Assembly: GCF_020096995.1 (NCBI RefSeq)
Contig: NZ_CP083692.1
Location: 248,001 to 312,000 of the forward strand
Length of the DNA stretch: 64,000 nucleotides
Source: Leucobacter sp. Psy1
GTDB taxonomy: Bacteria > Actinomycetota > Actinomycetes > Actinomycetales > Microbacteriaceae
Direction of reading: 5' to 3'
In this document: positions 15,624-24,043 of the stretch, piece after piece
How positions within the stretch are numbered: position 1 is the stretch's first letter
How the letters are laid out: each line of letters opens with the position of its first letter
Made by a program: the position numbers and the translations under genes
Notes under the pieces: generated by a model
Told to the model about the DNA's origin: nothing
What the model saw: only the letters and a program-made list of their open reading frames with translations
The model's database searches: none

Positions 15624-18023
15624 ATGGGGGAAAGAGTGACGATGCGTCGTCCGCTCGCGCTCGGCGCGGCGGCCACGATCGGCTTCGGCAGCCTCTTCTT
15701 CGCGAACGCCGCGTTCGCTGAAGAGGGAGAGGCTCCGGCAACTACCGAGTCGCAGGCAGTTCAGGGTGCGGTCGCATCGCTCGATGACAGCGACAAGTAC
15801 GAATTCGCTGCCGCACAGACGAACACGTCCGCTGCCGATGTCAAGCAGCAGGAGGCGACGGGCTCGCTGCTCGTCTCCGACGAGGGCTTCGTCGCGCACG
15901 TGGATCCGGCTCACGCGGTCAGCGGTGCTGACTTCAAGGCTGCGCAGGCACCCGGCGATCCCGTCGGTGGCTCGCTCCCAGGCGCCCCCGTGACGATCTT
16001 CCTCGACTTCGATGGTGCAACTCTCGAGGGCACCAACTGGAACGTGCAGGCGGGCCAAGACACGCTCACCTACGAGCCGGGCACGGGCATCGATCCCGCG
16101 CAGGTCTGGGCATCGGTCGCCGAAGACTACGCCCCGTTCAACATCAACGTGACGACGACTGATCCCGGCGAGGACGCACTCGTGAAGTCGTCGGACGACG
16201 ACAACCAGTACGGTTCGCACGTCATCATCACCGACTCGCCCTCCAGCAGTGTTCCCGGTGCCGAGGGCGCCGGCGGCGTCGCTTGGCTCGGTGGAGCCGG
16301 ATCCGACTTCCTGAGCGGTGCATTCGTGTTCACGCCGGGCACCGGAAGCTCGAAGGCCGTCGCCGAGGCGGCATCGCACGAGGCGGGCCACAACTTCGGC
16401 CTCTCGCACGATGGCCACTCGAGCGAAGAGTACTACTACCCGACTGAGGGCCTCTGGGGACCGATCATGGGTGCGGGTTACGGTGTTCCCGTGACGCAGT
16501 GGTCCAACGGCGATTACAACGGTGCCACCGAAGACGAGGATGACCTGAGCGTCATCACCGATCGCGCATCCGCCGAGAAGTTCGTCGTCGCCCTGACCTA
16601 CGCGGACACCGGAGAGGTCTACGAAGACGGCTCGGTCTGCGGTTACGAGGGTTCGGATCCCAGTGATCCCCAGCCCGGCGATCAGTTCCAGGTTCCGAAC
16701 GACGCCAACCAGTGCGACGGTACCGGCGAGATCCTCGATGTGCAGCTGACCTTCACCGACCGCGCAGAGTTCCGCGCGGACGATCACGGAGATGACGCTG
16801 CCAGCGCGACGACCCTCGACAACGCATCGGGCTCCTTCGAAGAGGCCGGCGTGATCGAGACCACGGGCGACGTCGACGCCTTCAATGTCACCACCGAGGG
16901 CGGCGCAGTCAGCGCGACGGTCAACGTCGCCGACCAGGCTGCGAACCTCAACGCGAAGCTCACGCTCGTCGACAGCGACGGCACCGTCGTTGCTGAGGAC
17001 GAGGGCAACCCGCAGCGCGAGTCCGAGACCGTCGCAACGGGTCTGGGCGCGACCGTGTCGGCAGACAATGTCGACGCAGGCACGTACACGCTGCTCGTCG
17101 AGGGCATCGGCTTCGGCGATCCGTCGACCGCTACCCTGCAGAACGCGAATGGTTTCTCCGCCTACGGCAGCCTCGGCAACTACACCCTGACGGGTGAGGC
17201 AGTGCCGGCCGAGCAGCCTGACACCCCGGCTCCGGTCATCACGGCGCCTGAGGACGGCTCCGAGCAGACCGCAGCAGTGACCGAGATCGCGGGTACCGGC
17301 GTCGCCGGTGCAGCGGTCGAGGTCGCGGGCGATGTTACCGGTGAGGCAACGGTCGGTGACGACGGTTCCTGGACGGTTCCCGCGGACATCACTGAGAACG
17401 GCGAGTACACCGTAACTGCGACGCAGACGGTCGACGAGGAAACCTCTGAGGCGGCCTCCACCACCTTCACGGTGAACATCGAGGACGAGCCTGAGGCTCC
17501 GGCCGCACCGGAGATCACCTCGATCGATCCCGACGAGGAGTTCACCGAGGCCAGCGCTCCCAGCAGCGTCTCCGGCACCGGCGAGAACGGTGCTTCGGTC
17601 ACCGTGAACGTGGGCGGCGAGGAGTACACCTCCGAGGCGACCCCCGAGTGGACCGCTGACTTCGGTGCGCAGCTCGCTCCCGGTGAGTACCAGCTCACCG
17701 CGACTCAGACCGTCGACGGACTGACCTCCGAGCCGGCTACCGTCAACTTCTCGGTCGTCGCGGACAGCGATGCGGGCACCGGTGGTGGCGATGACTCCAA
17801 CGGCAACGCTGACGGCGGCAACGGCGGCAGCGACGGAACTGACGGTGGCAGCGACTCCGGCGCGGGTGACAGCGAGGCTGGCACCGACGACGGCGACCTG
17901 GCGAACACCGGTTTTGAGGCGCAGTCCATGCTGCCTTACGTCCTGGGCGCGCTCGGGATGATCGCGGTCGGCGGCGCAGCGATCTTCCTCGCTCGTCGCA
18001 AGACGGCAGGGGACGAGATCTAA
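15624..18023 (+). CDS. Sortase-anchored metzincin zinc metalloprotease with Ig-like repeats
   Basis: 799 residues from the ATG at 15624 (GAGGA ten bases upstream; the ATG at 15642 is an alternative). A signal peptide ends near FANAAFA. The catalytic motif HEAGHNFGLSHD (about 252-263) is the extended metzincin HExxHxxGxxHD, with three zinc His, and GPIMGAGY downstream is the Met-turn. A pre-peptidase-C-like beta domain lies near 385-520, then two bacterial Ig-like modules (APVITAPEDGSEQT..., APEITSIDPDEEFTE...), a Gly/Asp/Ser-rich stalk and a LANTG sorting signal (about 759-763) with a membrane helix and basic tail. So it is cell-wall bound, likely by a class E-type sortase. Confidence 0.88.
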   Translation: MGERVTMRRPLALGAAATIGFGSLFFANAAFAEEGEAPATTESQAVQGAVASLDDSDKYEFAAAQTNTSAADVKQQEATGSLLVSDEGFVAHVDPAHAVSGADFKAAQAPGDPVGGSLPGAPVTIFLDFDGATLEGTNWNVQAGQDTLTYEPGTGIDPAQVWASVAEDYAPFNINVTTTDPGEDALVKSSDDDNQYGSHVIITDSPSSSVPGAEGAGGVAWLGGAGSDFLSGAFVFTPGTGSSKAVAEAASHEAGHNFGLSHDGHSSEEYYYPTEGLWGPIMGAGYGVPVTQWSNGDYNGATEDEDDLSVITDRASAEKFVVALTYADTGEVYEDGSVCGYEGSDPSDPQPGDQFQVPNDANQCDGTGEILDVQLTFTDRAEFRADDHGDDAASATTLDNASGSFEEAGVIETTGDVDAFNVTTEGGAVSATVNVADQAANLNAKLTLVDSDGTVVAEDEGNPQRESETVATGLGATVSADNVDAGTYTLLVEGIGFGDPSTATLQNANGFSAYGSLGNYTLTGEAVPAEQPDTPAPVITAPEDGSEQTAAVTEIAGTGVAGAAVEVAGDVTGEATVGDDGSWTVPADITENGEYTVTATQTVDEETSEAASTTFTVNIEDEPEAPAAPEITSIDPDEEFTEASAPSSVSGTGENGASVTVNVGGEEYTSEATPEWTADFGAQLAPGEYQLTATQTVDGLTSEPATVNFSVVADSDAGTGGGDDSNGNADGGNGGSDGTDGGSDSGAGDSEAGTDDGDLANTGFEAQSMLPYVLGALGMIAVGGAAIFLARRKTAGDEI

Positions 18024-18041
18024 TCTCGCTCTTGTAGCACG

Positions 18042-18083
18042 GTAAAGGGCGGCGGGTTCCTCAGGGAATCCGCCGCCCTTTAC
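18042..18083 (+). terminator. Strong hairpin terminator
   Basis: GTAAAGGGCGGCGG (18042-18055) pairs perfectly with CCGCCGCCCTTTAC (18070-18083), directly after the protease stop. The 14-bp stem with a 14-base loop is a typical actinobacterial terminator with little T-run. Confidence 0.8.
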
Positions 18084-18170
18084 GCGTATCCGAAGGACCA
18101 GGCTCGCGAGAACACTCGATACGCAGGTGGCGCTGAGCGCATACCCATCCACACCCTCTACTCTCGGCTC

Positions 18171-18623
18171 ATGACTGCATACTCGCTGTCTCGGGGCGCA
18201 CGCTCGAAGCTCCGGGGCGCACTCGTCGGAGCGCTTCTGCTGGGAGCGCTCACTTCATGCGCCTCAGACGGCGCTCAGGAAGCACCCCAAGTCGAAGTAA
18301 CGGAAGCGCCGATGGAACCCATCGAATCGAATGTTCTCGGACTCTGGTCGAGCGATGAGCCGGGAGAGCCCCACCTGGAGTTCGGCGAAGACGGCACCTT
18401 CTCCGGAAGTGACGGATGCAATGGTATCGGGGGCGAGTACTTCGCCGATCAGGGTGCAGTTCGTGTGCAGCTCGGCGCGTCCACTTTGAAGGCCTGCGCC
18501 GACATCGACGACTGGCTGCGCGGAGTGAAGACGGTCACCGTCGACGGCGACACCATGCAGGTGATGAACGAGAACGGTGACGAGATCGGGCAGCTGCAGC
18601 GCAGCGGTGAGTCTGCCGAGTAG
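18171..18623 (+). CDS. META-domain lipoprotein
   Basis: 150 residues. A lipoprotein signal peptide ends at LTSC (Cys30). The rest is one META domain (HslJ-like), seen from LGLWSSDEPGEPHLEFGEDGT, the conserved GSDGCNGIGGEY turn and the closing region DTMQVMNENGDEIGQL. Members of this family are small envelope proteins of unclear task. It is convergent with the TrmA-type methylase gene, which ends 15 bp away. Confidence 0.82.
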   Translation: MTAYSLSRGARSKLRGALVGALLLGALTSCASDGAQEAPQVEVTEAPMEPIESNVLGLWSSDEPGEPHLEFGEDGTFSGSDGCNGIGGEYFADQGAVRVQLGASTLKACADIDDWLRGVKTVTVDGDTMQVMNENGDEIGQLQRSGESAE

Positions 18624-18638
18624 CGCAGTCGAGGGCGC

Positions 18639-19988
18639 TTAGTCCTCGCGCTCGAAGACCGCGATGGTCTCGAAGTGGTGCGTATGAGGGAAGATGTCGA
18701 ACGCCCGTAGCGCGGTCAGCTCGTAGCCGGAGGACCGCAGTGTGCCGGTGTCGCGGGCGAGCGCGACCGGATCGCACGCGACATAGACGATGTTCGCCGG
18801 AGCGAGTTCCGTGAGCTGACGGATGACGTCGCCGCCGGCTCCCGAGCGCGGCGGATCCAGCACGACCGTTGCCCGTCGTACCCGGGTCCGCACCGTCTCA
18901 GGTGACGCGAGGAGATCGGCGAGGTGCCGATCGACTCGGGCCGTGACGGAGAGTGCTCCAACGAGCTCCGAAAGGTTCTCCGACGCGTCATCGGTGGCGT
19001 GCTCGTCGGACTCGACGGTGGTGACGCGGAGGGCGGGCCCGGCGGCTTCGGCCATGGCGGCCGCGAGTAGGCCCACGCCGCCGTACAGGTCGAGGTTCGT
19101 GGCGGAAGGATCGAAGCGGTCGGCCTCGATCAGGTCGAGCACCGCATCGCGTACGGCATTGAACAGGATGGCGGGGGCTTCGCGGTGGACCTGCCAGAAC
19201 CCGCCTGCCCGGACGACGAACCCGCGATCCTCGACGAGCTCCTGGACGCGATCCTGCGCGCCCACGCGCTTCTTCTCGCCCTGCAGCGTGACCAGGGTGC
19301 GCGGGTCATCGGCTGAGGGGGCGACGACGTCCACGTTCGCGGCGTCCGGCAGCGCGTCCTGCAGCGGAGCGATCTCGTTCACGATGTCGGTCGCGAGGGG
19401 CAACGAGTCCACGGCGATCACGCGGCGGCTGCGCGCGGCGTACGGGCCGACCAGGCCAGTCTCGCCGTCGACGTGCAAGCGCACGCGCGTGCGGTACCCG
19501 AGGCCGTTCGCCTCCTCGTCACCGGGCGCCGCTTCCACCAGGTCGGCCAGCGCGTCCTCGAGCGCGGCGTCCTCACCTTCACCCTCCTCGGGTTCCGCCG
19601 CGAGTTCGATGCCGCCGAACCGCTGCATGGCGTCCGCGAGCACGTGCGCCTTGAGCAGGCGCTGCCGCTCGAGCGCGATGTGCCCGAATTCGGCGCCACC
19701 CGCGCGATCCTCGGGAGCGCGATCGAGCGCTGCAGCCGGCCACACGTGGTCACGGCGGTCGGGTGACGCAGTGAGCACCTCGATCGTCACCGCCCGGGCG
19801 AACGACTTCTTCTTCGCCTCGATGATCCGTGCGCGCACGCGCTCCCCGGGAATCGTGTCGGCGACGAAGACGACGCGACCCTCGTAGCGGGCGACGCAGA
19901 CGCCGCCGTGCGCGATGTTCGTGATGTCGAGCTCGACCTCGTCTCCGACGGCGAGAGCGGCAGCGGCGGGGGCGGAATCGGCAGACAT
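18639..19988 (-). CDS. TrmA/RumA-type RNA (uracil-5-)methyltransferase
   Basis: About 449 residues from the ATG at 19988 (an ATG three codons earlier is possible). An N-terminal TRAM domain (VGDEVELDITNIAHGGVCVARYEGRVVF, cut here at the strand ends) is followed by the SAM domain: FWQVHREA, NLDLYGGVGLLA (motif I), VVLDPPRSGAGG and the nucleophile Cys at about 405 in VACDPVALARDT. The region that holds the four iron-sulfur cysteines in RlmD is free of Cys, so this is a cluster-less form. It should make m5U in tRNA or rRNA; the site cannot be assigned. Confidence 0.88.
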   Translation of the reverse strand: MSADSAPAAAALAVGDEVELDITNIAHGGVCVARYEGRVVFVADTIPGERVRARIIEAKKKSFARAVTIEVLTASPDRRDHVWPAAALDRAPEDRAGGAEFGHIALERQRLLKAHVLADAMQRFGGIELAAEPEEGEGEDAALEDALADLVEAAPGDEEANGLGYRTRVRLHVDGETGLVGPYAARSRRVIAVDSLPLATDIVNEIAPLQDALPDAANVDVVAPSADDPRTLVTLQGEKKRVGAQDRVQELVEDRGFVVRAGGFWQVHREAPAILFNAVRDAVLDLIEADRFDPSATNLDLYGGVGLLAAAMAEAAGPALRVTTVESDEHATDDASENLSELVGALSVTARVDRHLADLLASPETVRTRVRRATVVLDPPRSGAGGDVIRQLTELAPANIVYVACDPVALARDTGTLRSSGYELTALRAFDIFPHTHHFETIAVFERED

Positions 19989-20000
19989 GAGATCCATTCT

Positions 20001-20018
20001 CCCACGGCCGGCCGTGGG
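20001..20018. repeat. Perfect 18-bp palindrome in a divergent gap
   Basis: CCCACGGCCGGCCGTGGG is its own reverse complement and sits 13 bases from the methylase start and 33 bases before the lipoprotein start at 20052. It may be an operator or form a cruciform; no related copy was seen in the window. Confidence 0.4.
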
Positions 20019-20051
20019 TATATGCGCGCGCGGCGCTGATAGCCTGCCGCT

Positions 20052-20669
20052 ATGCACTTCCGGGCCGGGCACCTCTGGGCGGGGGCGGCGTGCGCACTCA
20101 CGCTGACGCTCGTGGCCTGCGCACCGGAACCGTCGGAGACGTCTGAGCCAACCACGCCGACGCCGACAGTCGAGACGCCGACACCCGAGCCGACGACCGA
20201 GCCGACGGCTGACCCCGAGGTCTCGCTGCCGACCTGCGAGGACTTTCGGGAGTCCGCATTCATGAGCGAGGAGTTCCTCGGAGGTCAGTCAGAGGTGAGC
20301 GAGGACAGCGCAGAGCCCATCCGGTGGATGGATGAGCTCGGCCCCGCAGCGCTGACGACGTTCACCGCCACAGAGACACGTCGCGCGTGCGACTGGACGA
20401 CGCCGCAGAACGGGGCCGGCGCCCTGGTCGCGGTGCTCGACGACGACCAACGGGACACGTTGGTGAGAGCCCTCGAGGACTCCGACTACGTCGCAGCCGA
20501 AGCAGACGACCTCTCGTTCGGGTGGCCGGCCGAGAACATCGAGCAGGGTGTCGAGCCTCAGATCTGGCAGGGATTCTTCGGAAGCGTGTGGGTCGCTTCG
20601 AACGGCGAAGCCCTCGGTCGCGATCTCGTCGCAACGCTCACCGAGACCCGTCCCGAGCTCGTCGGCTGA
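20052..20669 (+). CDS. Hypothetical lipoprotein
   Basis: 205 residues. The signal peptide ends at LVAC (Cys23), followed by a Thr/Pro/Glu-rich stalk (TPTPTVETPTPEPTTEPT) to about residue 57 and a globular domain of about 145 residues with two Cys (near 60 and 115) that may pair. No known family is recognised. Outside the cell, membrane anchored. Confidence 0.75.
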   Translation: MHFRAGHLWAGAACALTLTLVACAPEPSETSEPTTPTPTVETPTPEPTTEPTADPEVSLPTCEDFRESAFMSEEFLGGQSEVSEDSAEPIRWMDELGPAALTTFTATETRRACDWTTPQNGAGALVAVLDDDQRDTLVRALEDSDYVAAEADDLSFGWPAENIEQGVEPQIWQGFFGSVWVASNGEALGRDLVATLTETRPELVG

Positions 20670-20719
20670 CGCGAGCGAGAGCCGGTGGGCCATCGAGCGA
20701 TCCTTGTAGGCTCTGAGAT

Positions 20720-21391
20720 ATGCGCCTGATCCTCGCCTCCACCTCGCCCGCACGGCTCTCGGTGCTCCGCGCCGCGGGCATCGAGCCGCTCTGCTTCTCG
20801 CCGGAGGTCGATGAAGAGGCCGAGGTCGCGGCGCGCGAAGCGGCTGAGGATCGCCGCCTGACGGCGCCGGAGCTCGTCGAGTACCTGGGCAGGCTGAAAG
20901 CAGAGGACGTGGTGCGGCGCTACGGGGACGAGATCCGCGCTGCCGGGGGTGGTCTCGTGCTCGGCGGTGACTCCGCCTTCCTGCTCGACGGGGAGATCCT
21001 CGGAAAGCCGCATCTGCCCGGGGTCGCGCTCGACCGCTCGAAGCAGCACCGCGGTCGGACCGGCGTGCTGCACTCCGGGCACTGGCTCATCGACTGCACC
21101 GATGTCGCAGGTCAGGCTGGGGCGGAGACGCGGGGGCTCGGCGCCGTCGACACGGCGACCGTCACCCTGGCGGAGGATGTCACCGATGCCGAGCTCGCAG
21201 CCTACGTCGCGACAGGCGAACCGCTCGAACTCGCGGGGGGCTTTGCGATCGACGGGCTCGCCGGTGCATTCATCGAGCAGATCGAGGGGGCTCCGAGCTG
21301 CGTGATCGGGCTCTCGCTGCCCGCACTCCGCAACCTGGTTCGCGATCTCGGATACGACTATCCGGCCCTCTGGACGACCGCCGAAGGTTAG
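20720..21391 (+). CDS. Maf-like nucleoside triphosphate pyrophosphatase
   Basis: 223 residues, typical for Maf/YhdE. The N-terminus MRLILASTSPARLSVLRAAGI carries the SxSPRR-like phosphate-binding motif in the S-P-A-R form, and GGDSAFLLDGEILGKP is the Maf catalytic loop (Asp in VLGGDS). It ends with GGFAIDGLAGAFIEQIEG. Maf enzymes hydrolyse non-canonical or modified NTPs (dTTP/UTP class here by context only) to monophosphates. Confidence 0.88.
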   Translation: MRLILASTSPARLSVLRAAGIEPLCFSPEVDEEAEVAAREAAEDRRLTAPELVEYLGRLKAEDVVRRYGDEIRAAGGGLVLGGDSAFLLDGEILGKPHLPGVALDRSKQHRGRTGVLHSGHWLIDCTDVAGQAGAETRGLGAVDTATVTLAEDVTDAELAAYVATGEPLELAGGFAIDGLAGAFIEQIEGAPSCVIGLSLPALRNLVRDLGYDYPALWTTAEG

Positions 21392-21395
21392 TCAG

Positions 21396-22343
21396 ATGTT
21401 CGCGGCGAACTTCACGCTGGTGCAGCTCCGCTACTTCGCCGAGGCGGCGCGGGCCGGGAGCATGACGATCGCCGCGCGCAAGCTGCACATCTCGCAGCCG
21501 GCACTGTCGACGGCGATCACACAACTCGAACGCGAGCTCGGCGTCACTCTCTTCGAGCGGGTGCCCAGCGTCGGGATTCGGCTCACGGAATCCGGTCGCG
21601 AGATCTACCTCGATGCGGTATCCCTGCTGACGCAGGCTGAGAGCCTGTCCGAGCGTGCCGGCGGGCTGGAAGGCACGTTATCGGGAACCCTGCGGATCGG
21701 AATGTACTTGCCGATGGCGCCGTTCCGCGCTCCGACGCTCGTCCAGGCGGTCGCGCGGCGGCACCCCGAACTCGTACTCGAACTCGTCGAGGCCGATCAC
21801 GACGAGCTCGTCCGCCTGCTCGACGACCGCGAGATCGATGTGGCCCTGGCGTATTCGATGGCGCCGTTCGAGGCGTATCGGAGCGAGGTGCTCGAAACGA
21901 TCTTCCCGCACGCGATCGTGCCTCCGCAGCATCCGCTTGCGGGGTCGCCCGAGCCGGTCCCGCTGCAGCGCCTGGCGCGCGATCCGCTGATCCTGCTCGA
22001 TCTGCCGCACACGGCGACCTACTATCTCAATCTCTTCCGTTCGGTAGGCGTCGAGCCCGAGGTGCGTTTTCGCGTGCACGGCTACGAGACGGTTCGCGGG
22101 CTCGTCGGACAGGGGTTCGGCGTCTCGGTGTTGAATCAGCGGATCGCGCACCCGCGCACGTACAGCGGGGCGCGCACCGTCGTCGTCGAGCTCGCCGACG
22201 ATCTTGCCGGTCTCTCGGTCAGTCTGGTGCGGCGCACAGATGAGGGATCGCCGAGAGTCGAGGCGTTCGCCGACGTATGTCGTCGCTTGTACGGGGTGCC
22301 GACGGAGCAGTCGTTCTCGCATAATGCTGAGCCGACTGCATAA
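21396..22343 (+). CDS. LysR-family transcriptional regulator
   Basis: 315 residues. The winged HTH is at the N-terminus (LVQLRYFAEAARAGSMTIAA, then LHISQPALSTAITQLERELG, LFER), followed by a linker helix and a LysR substrate-binding domain (LRIGMYLP..., DVALAYSM, PLILLDLPHT, GVSVLNQR). The gene starts five bases after maf but is more likely a regulator of the transport and hydrolase operon 22563-26877 that follows in the same direction. Effector unknown. Confidence 0.9.
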   Translation: MFAANFTLVQLRYFAEAARAGSMTIAARKLHISQPALSTAITQLERELGVTLFERVPSVGIRLTESGREIYLDAVSLLTQAESLSERAGGLEGTLSGTLRIGMYLPMAPFRAPTLVQAVARRHPELVLELVEADHDELVRLLDDREIDVALAYSMAPFEAYRSEVLETIFPHAIVPPQHPLAGSPEPVPLQRLARDPLILLDLPHTATYYLNLFRSVGVEPEVRFRVHGYETVRGLVGQGFGVSVLNQRIAHPRTYSGARTVVVELADDLAGLSVSLVRRTDEGSPRVEAFADVCRRLYGVPTEQSFSHNAEPTA

Positions 22344-22362
22344 CTTAGATTTATGAATAATG

Positions 22363-22431
22363 GCGGTTGAAAACCGCTCCATTTCGCGGCGCGCTGCAAT
22401 CTCCGTTGAGATCACGCGGCGGTTTACCGCC
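22363..22431. promoter_or_regulatory. Two inverted repeats upstream of the MHS transporter operon
   Basis: GCGGTT-GAA-AACCGC (22363-22377) and GGCGGT-TT-ACCGCC (22418-22431) share the GCGGTT half-site and lie 55 bases apart. The first may end the LysR transcript; as a pair they look like operator sites for a regulator of the operon starting at 22563. Confidence 0.4.
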
Positions 22432-22562
22432 CCGTAACAGGGGTGAAACGGAAAATCGAGTAGACGGACACGCTACGGATTCCGCACTTCGGTAGCGCAC
22501 GCTGCCTGCGCCGTGGGCGTATCCATTGACAGAGACTATGCGTGGCGCCCACGCTGGTGCCC

Positions 22563-23996
22563 ATGGACAGCAACGAAGCTTCACCACCTCCCATCGCCCG
22601 AACCTCGACCCTCCCCGCCGGTGCCCGGACCGCCGCCCCCGGGAGCGCGGCTCCCGGTGCCACCGAACCAGGCGGCCGACCCGCGCCGAGTGGCAGATCG
22701 GGCATCACCTCGATGCAGAAGCGGGTCCTCGCCGGTGGCAGCGTCGGGCAGTTCATCGAGTTCTACGACTTCGCGCTCTACGGACTCTCGGCCGTGGTGC
22801 TGTCGACCCTGTTCTTCCCCTCCGACAACCAGCTCGCCGGCCTTCTGGCGCTGTTCGCGACCTTCGGCGTGGCCTTCCTGATCCGGCCGCTCGGCGGACT
22901 CTTCTTCGGTGCGCTCGGCGACCGCATCGGCAGGCGCGCGGTACTCGTCATCACGCTGCTGACCATCGGCGTCGCGACTACTGCGATCGGACTGCTCCCG
23001 TCGTACGAGGTGATCGGCCCGCTGGCACCGATCCTGCTCGTCCTCATGCGCCTCCTCCAGGGGTTCTCCGCGGGCGGCGAATCCGCGGGAGCCCCGTCTT
23101 TCGTCTTCGAGCACGCCCCGGTGCACCGCCGCGGTCTCTTCATCAACATCACGCTCGCCGCGACGGCGCTGCCGTCGGTCGTGGCGGCGTTCTTCATCCT
23201 GGTGCTCTCGACGTCGATGTCCGATGAGTCGTTCATGTCGTGGGGTTGGAGGATCCCCTTCCTCATCGCGTTGCCGCTCGCCCTCGTCGGGCTGTGGATC
23301 CGCGCGAAGACCGAGGAGTCGCCCGCCTTCCGAGAGATGATGGAGGAGCAGGAGGAGAAGATCGAGGCCGAGGTCATCGAGAAGCACACGCCCGTTCGCG
23401 ACGCCTTCCGCGAGAACTGGCTGCAGATGATCCAGGTCGTCTTCGTCATGGGCCTCACGGCGATGGGCTTCTACTTCCTCTCGGGTTACTTCGTCTCCTA
23501 CGTCTCCACGACCGGGGGCCTGAGCCGGGACCAGTCGCTCCTGCTGAACGGCGCGGCGATGCTCGCGTACACGCTCCTCCTGCCGCTCACCGGCATGATC
23601 GGCGACCGGGTCGGCCGACGCCCGATGATGATCGGTGGAGCCCTCGCGATCGCCGTGCTCGCCCTCCCCGCGTTCTGGCTCGTGACGAGCGGCAGCGTCG
23701 GCCTCGCCCTGCTCGGCCAGATGATCTTCGTCATCGCCATCTGCATCTACGGCGGCGGCTGCTACACATTCTTCATCGAGGTTTTCGACACGAAGAGCCG
23801 GTTCACCTCGGCAGCGTTCAGCTACAACCTCGGTTACGCCGTGCTCGGCGGCACCGCTCCATTCGTCGGCACAGCGCTCGTCAACGCCACTGACGTCCCC
23901 TTCTCGCCGGCCTTCTACGTCATCGCCATCGCTGTCATGACGCTCCTCGCCATGGTGATCACGAAGGTGCCGGAGACGCGCGGACGCCAGGCGTGA
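22563..23996 (+). CDS. MFS transporter, metabolite:H+ symporter (MHS) family
   Basis: 477 residues from the ATG at 22563 (a GTG at 22542 is in frame; neither has a strong ribosome site). A Pro/Ala-rich cytoplasmic leader of about 45 residues precedes twelve membrane helices. MHS marks: IEFYDFALYG in helix 1, LGGLFFGALGDRIGRRAVL (loop 2-3), RLLQGFSAGGESAGA and GDRVGRRPMMIGG. The group imports carboxylates, shikimate, proline/betaine and similar. Being first in an operon with an M20 amidohydrolase and an amidase, it probably imports their amide, ureide or carbamoyl substrate. Confidence 0.88.
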   Translation: MDSNEASPPPIARTSTLPAGARTAAPGSAAPGATEPGGRPAPSGRSGITSMQKRVLAGGSVGQFIEFYDFALYGLSAVVLSTLFFPSDNQLAGLLALFATFGVAFLIRPLGGLFFGALGDRIGRRAVLVITLLTIGVATTAIGLLPSYEVIGPLAPILLVLMRLLQGFSAGGESAGAPSFVFEHAPVHRRGLFINITLAATALPSVVAAFFILVLSTSMSDESFMSWGWRIPFLIALPLALVGLWIRAKTEESPAFREMMEEQEEKIEAEVIEKHTPVRDAFRENWLQMIQVVFVMGLTAMGFYFLSGYFVSYVSTTGGLSRDQSLLLNGAAMLAYTLLLPLTGMIGDRVGRRPMMIGGALAIAVLALPAFWLVTSGSVGLALLGQMIFVIAICIYGGGCYTFFIEVFDTKSRFTSAAFSYNLGYAVLGGTAPFVGTALVNATDVPFSPAFYVIAIAVMTLLAMVITKVPETRGRQA

Positions 23997-24043
23997 ACCG
24001 GCCGACCCCGACCTCACTCGACTCGCAGAGAAAGACCTCAGAC

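Noticed and set aside
15600..18152. 850-codon frame on the minus strand opposite the protease
   Set aside because: The plus strand encodes a signal peptide, HExxH motif, Ig-like modules and LANTG signal; the antisense product is Arg/Val-rich with no recognisable features.
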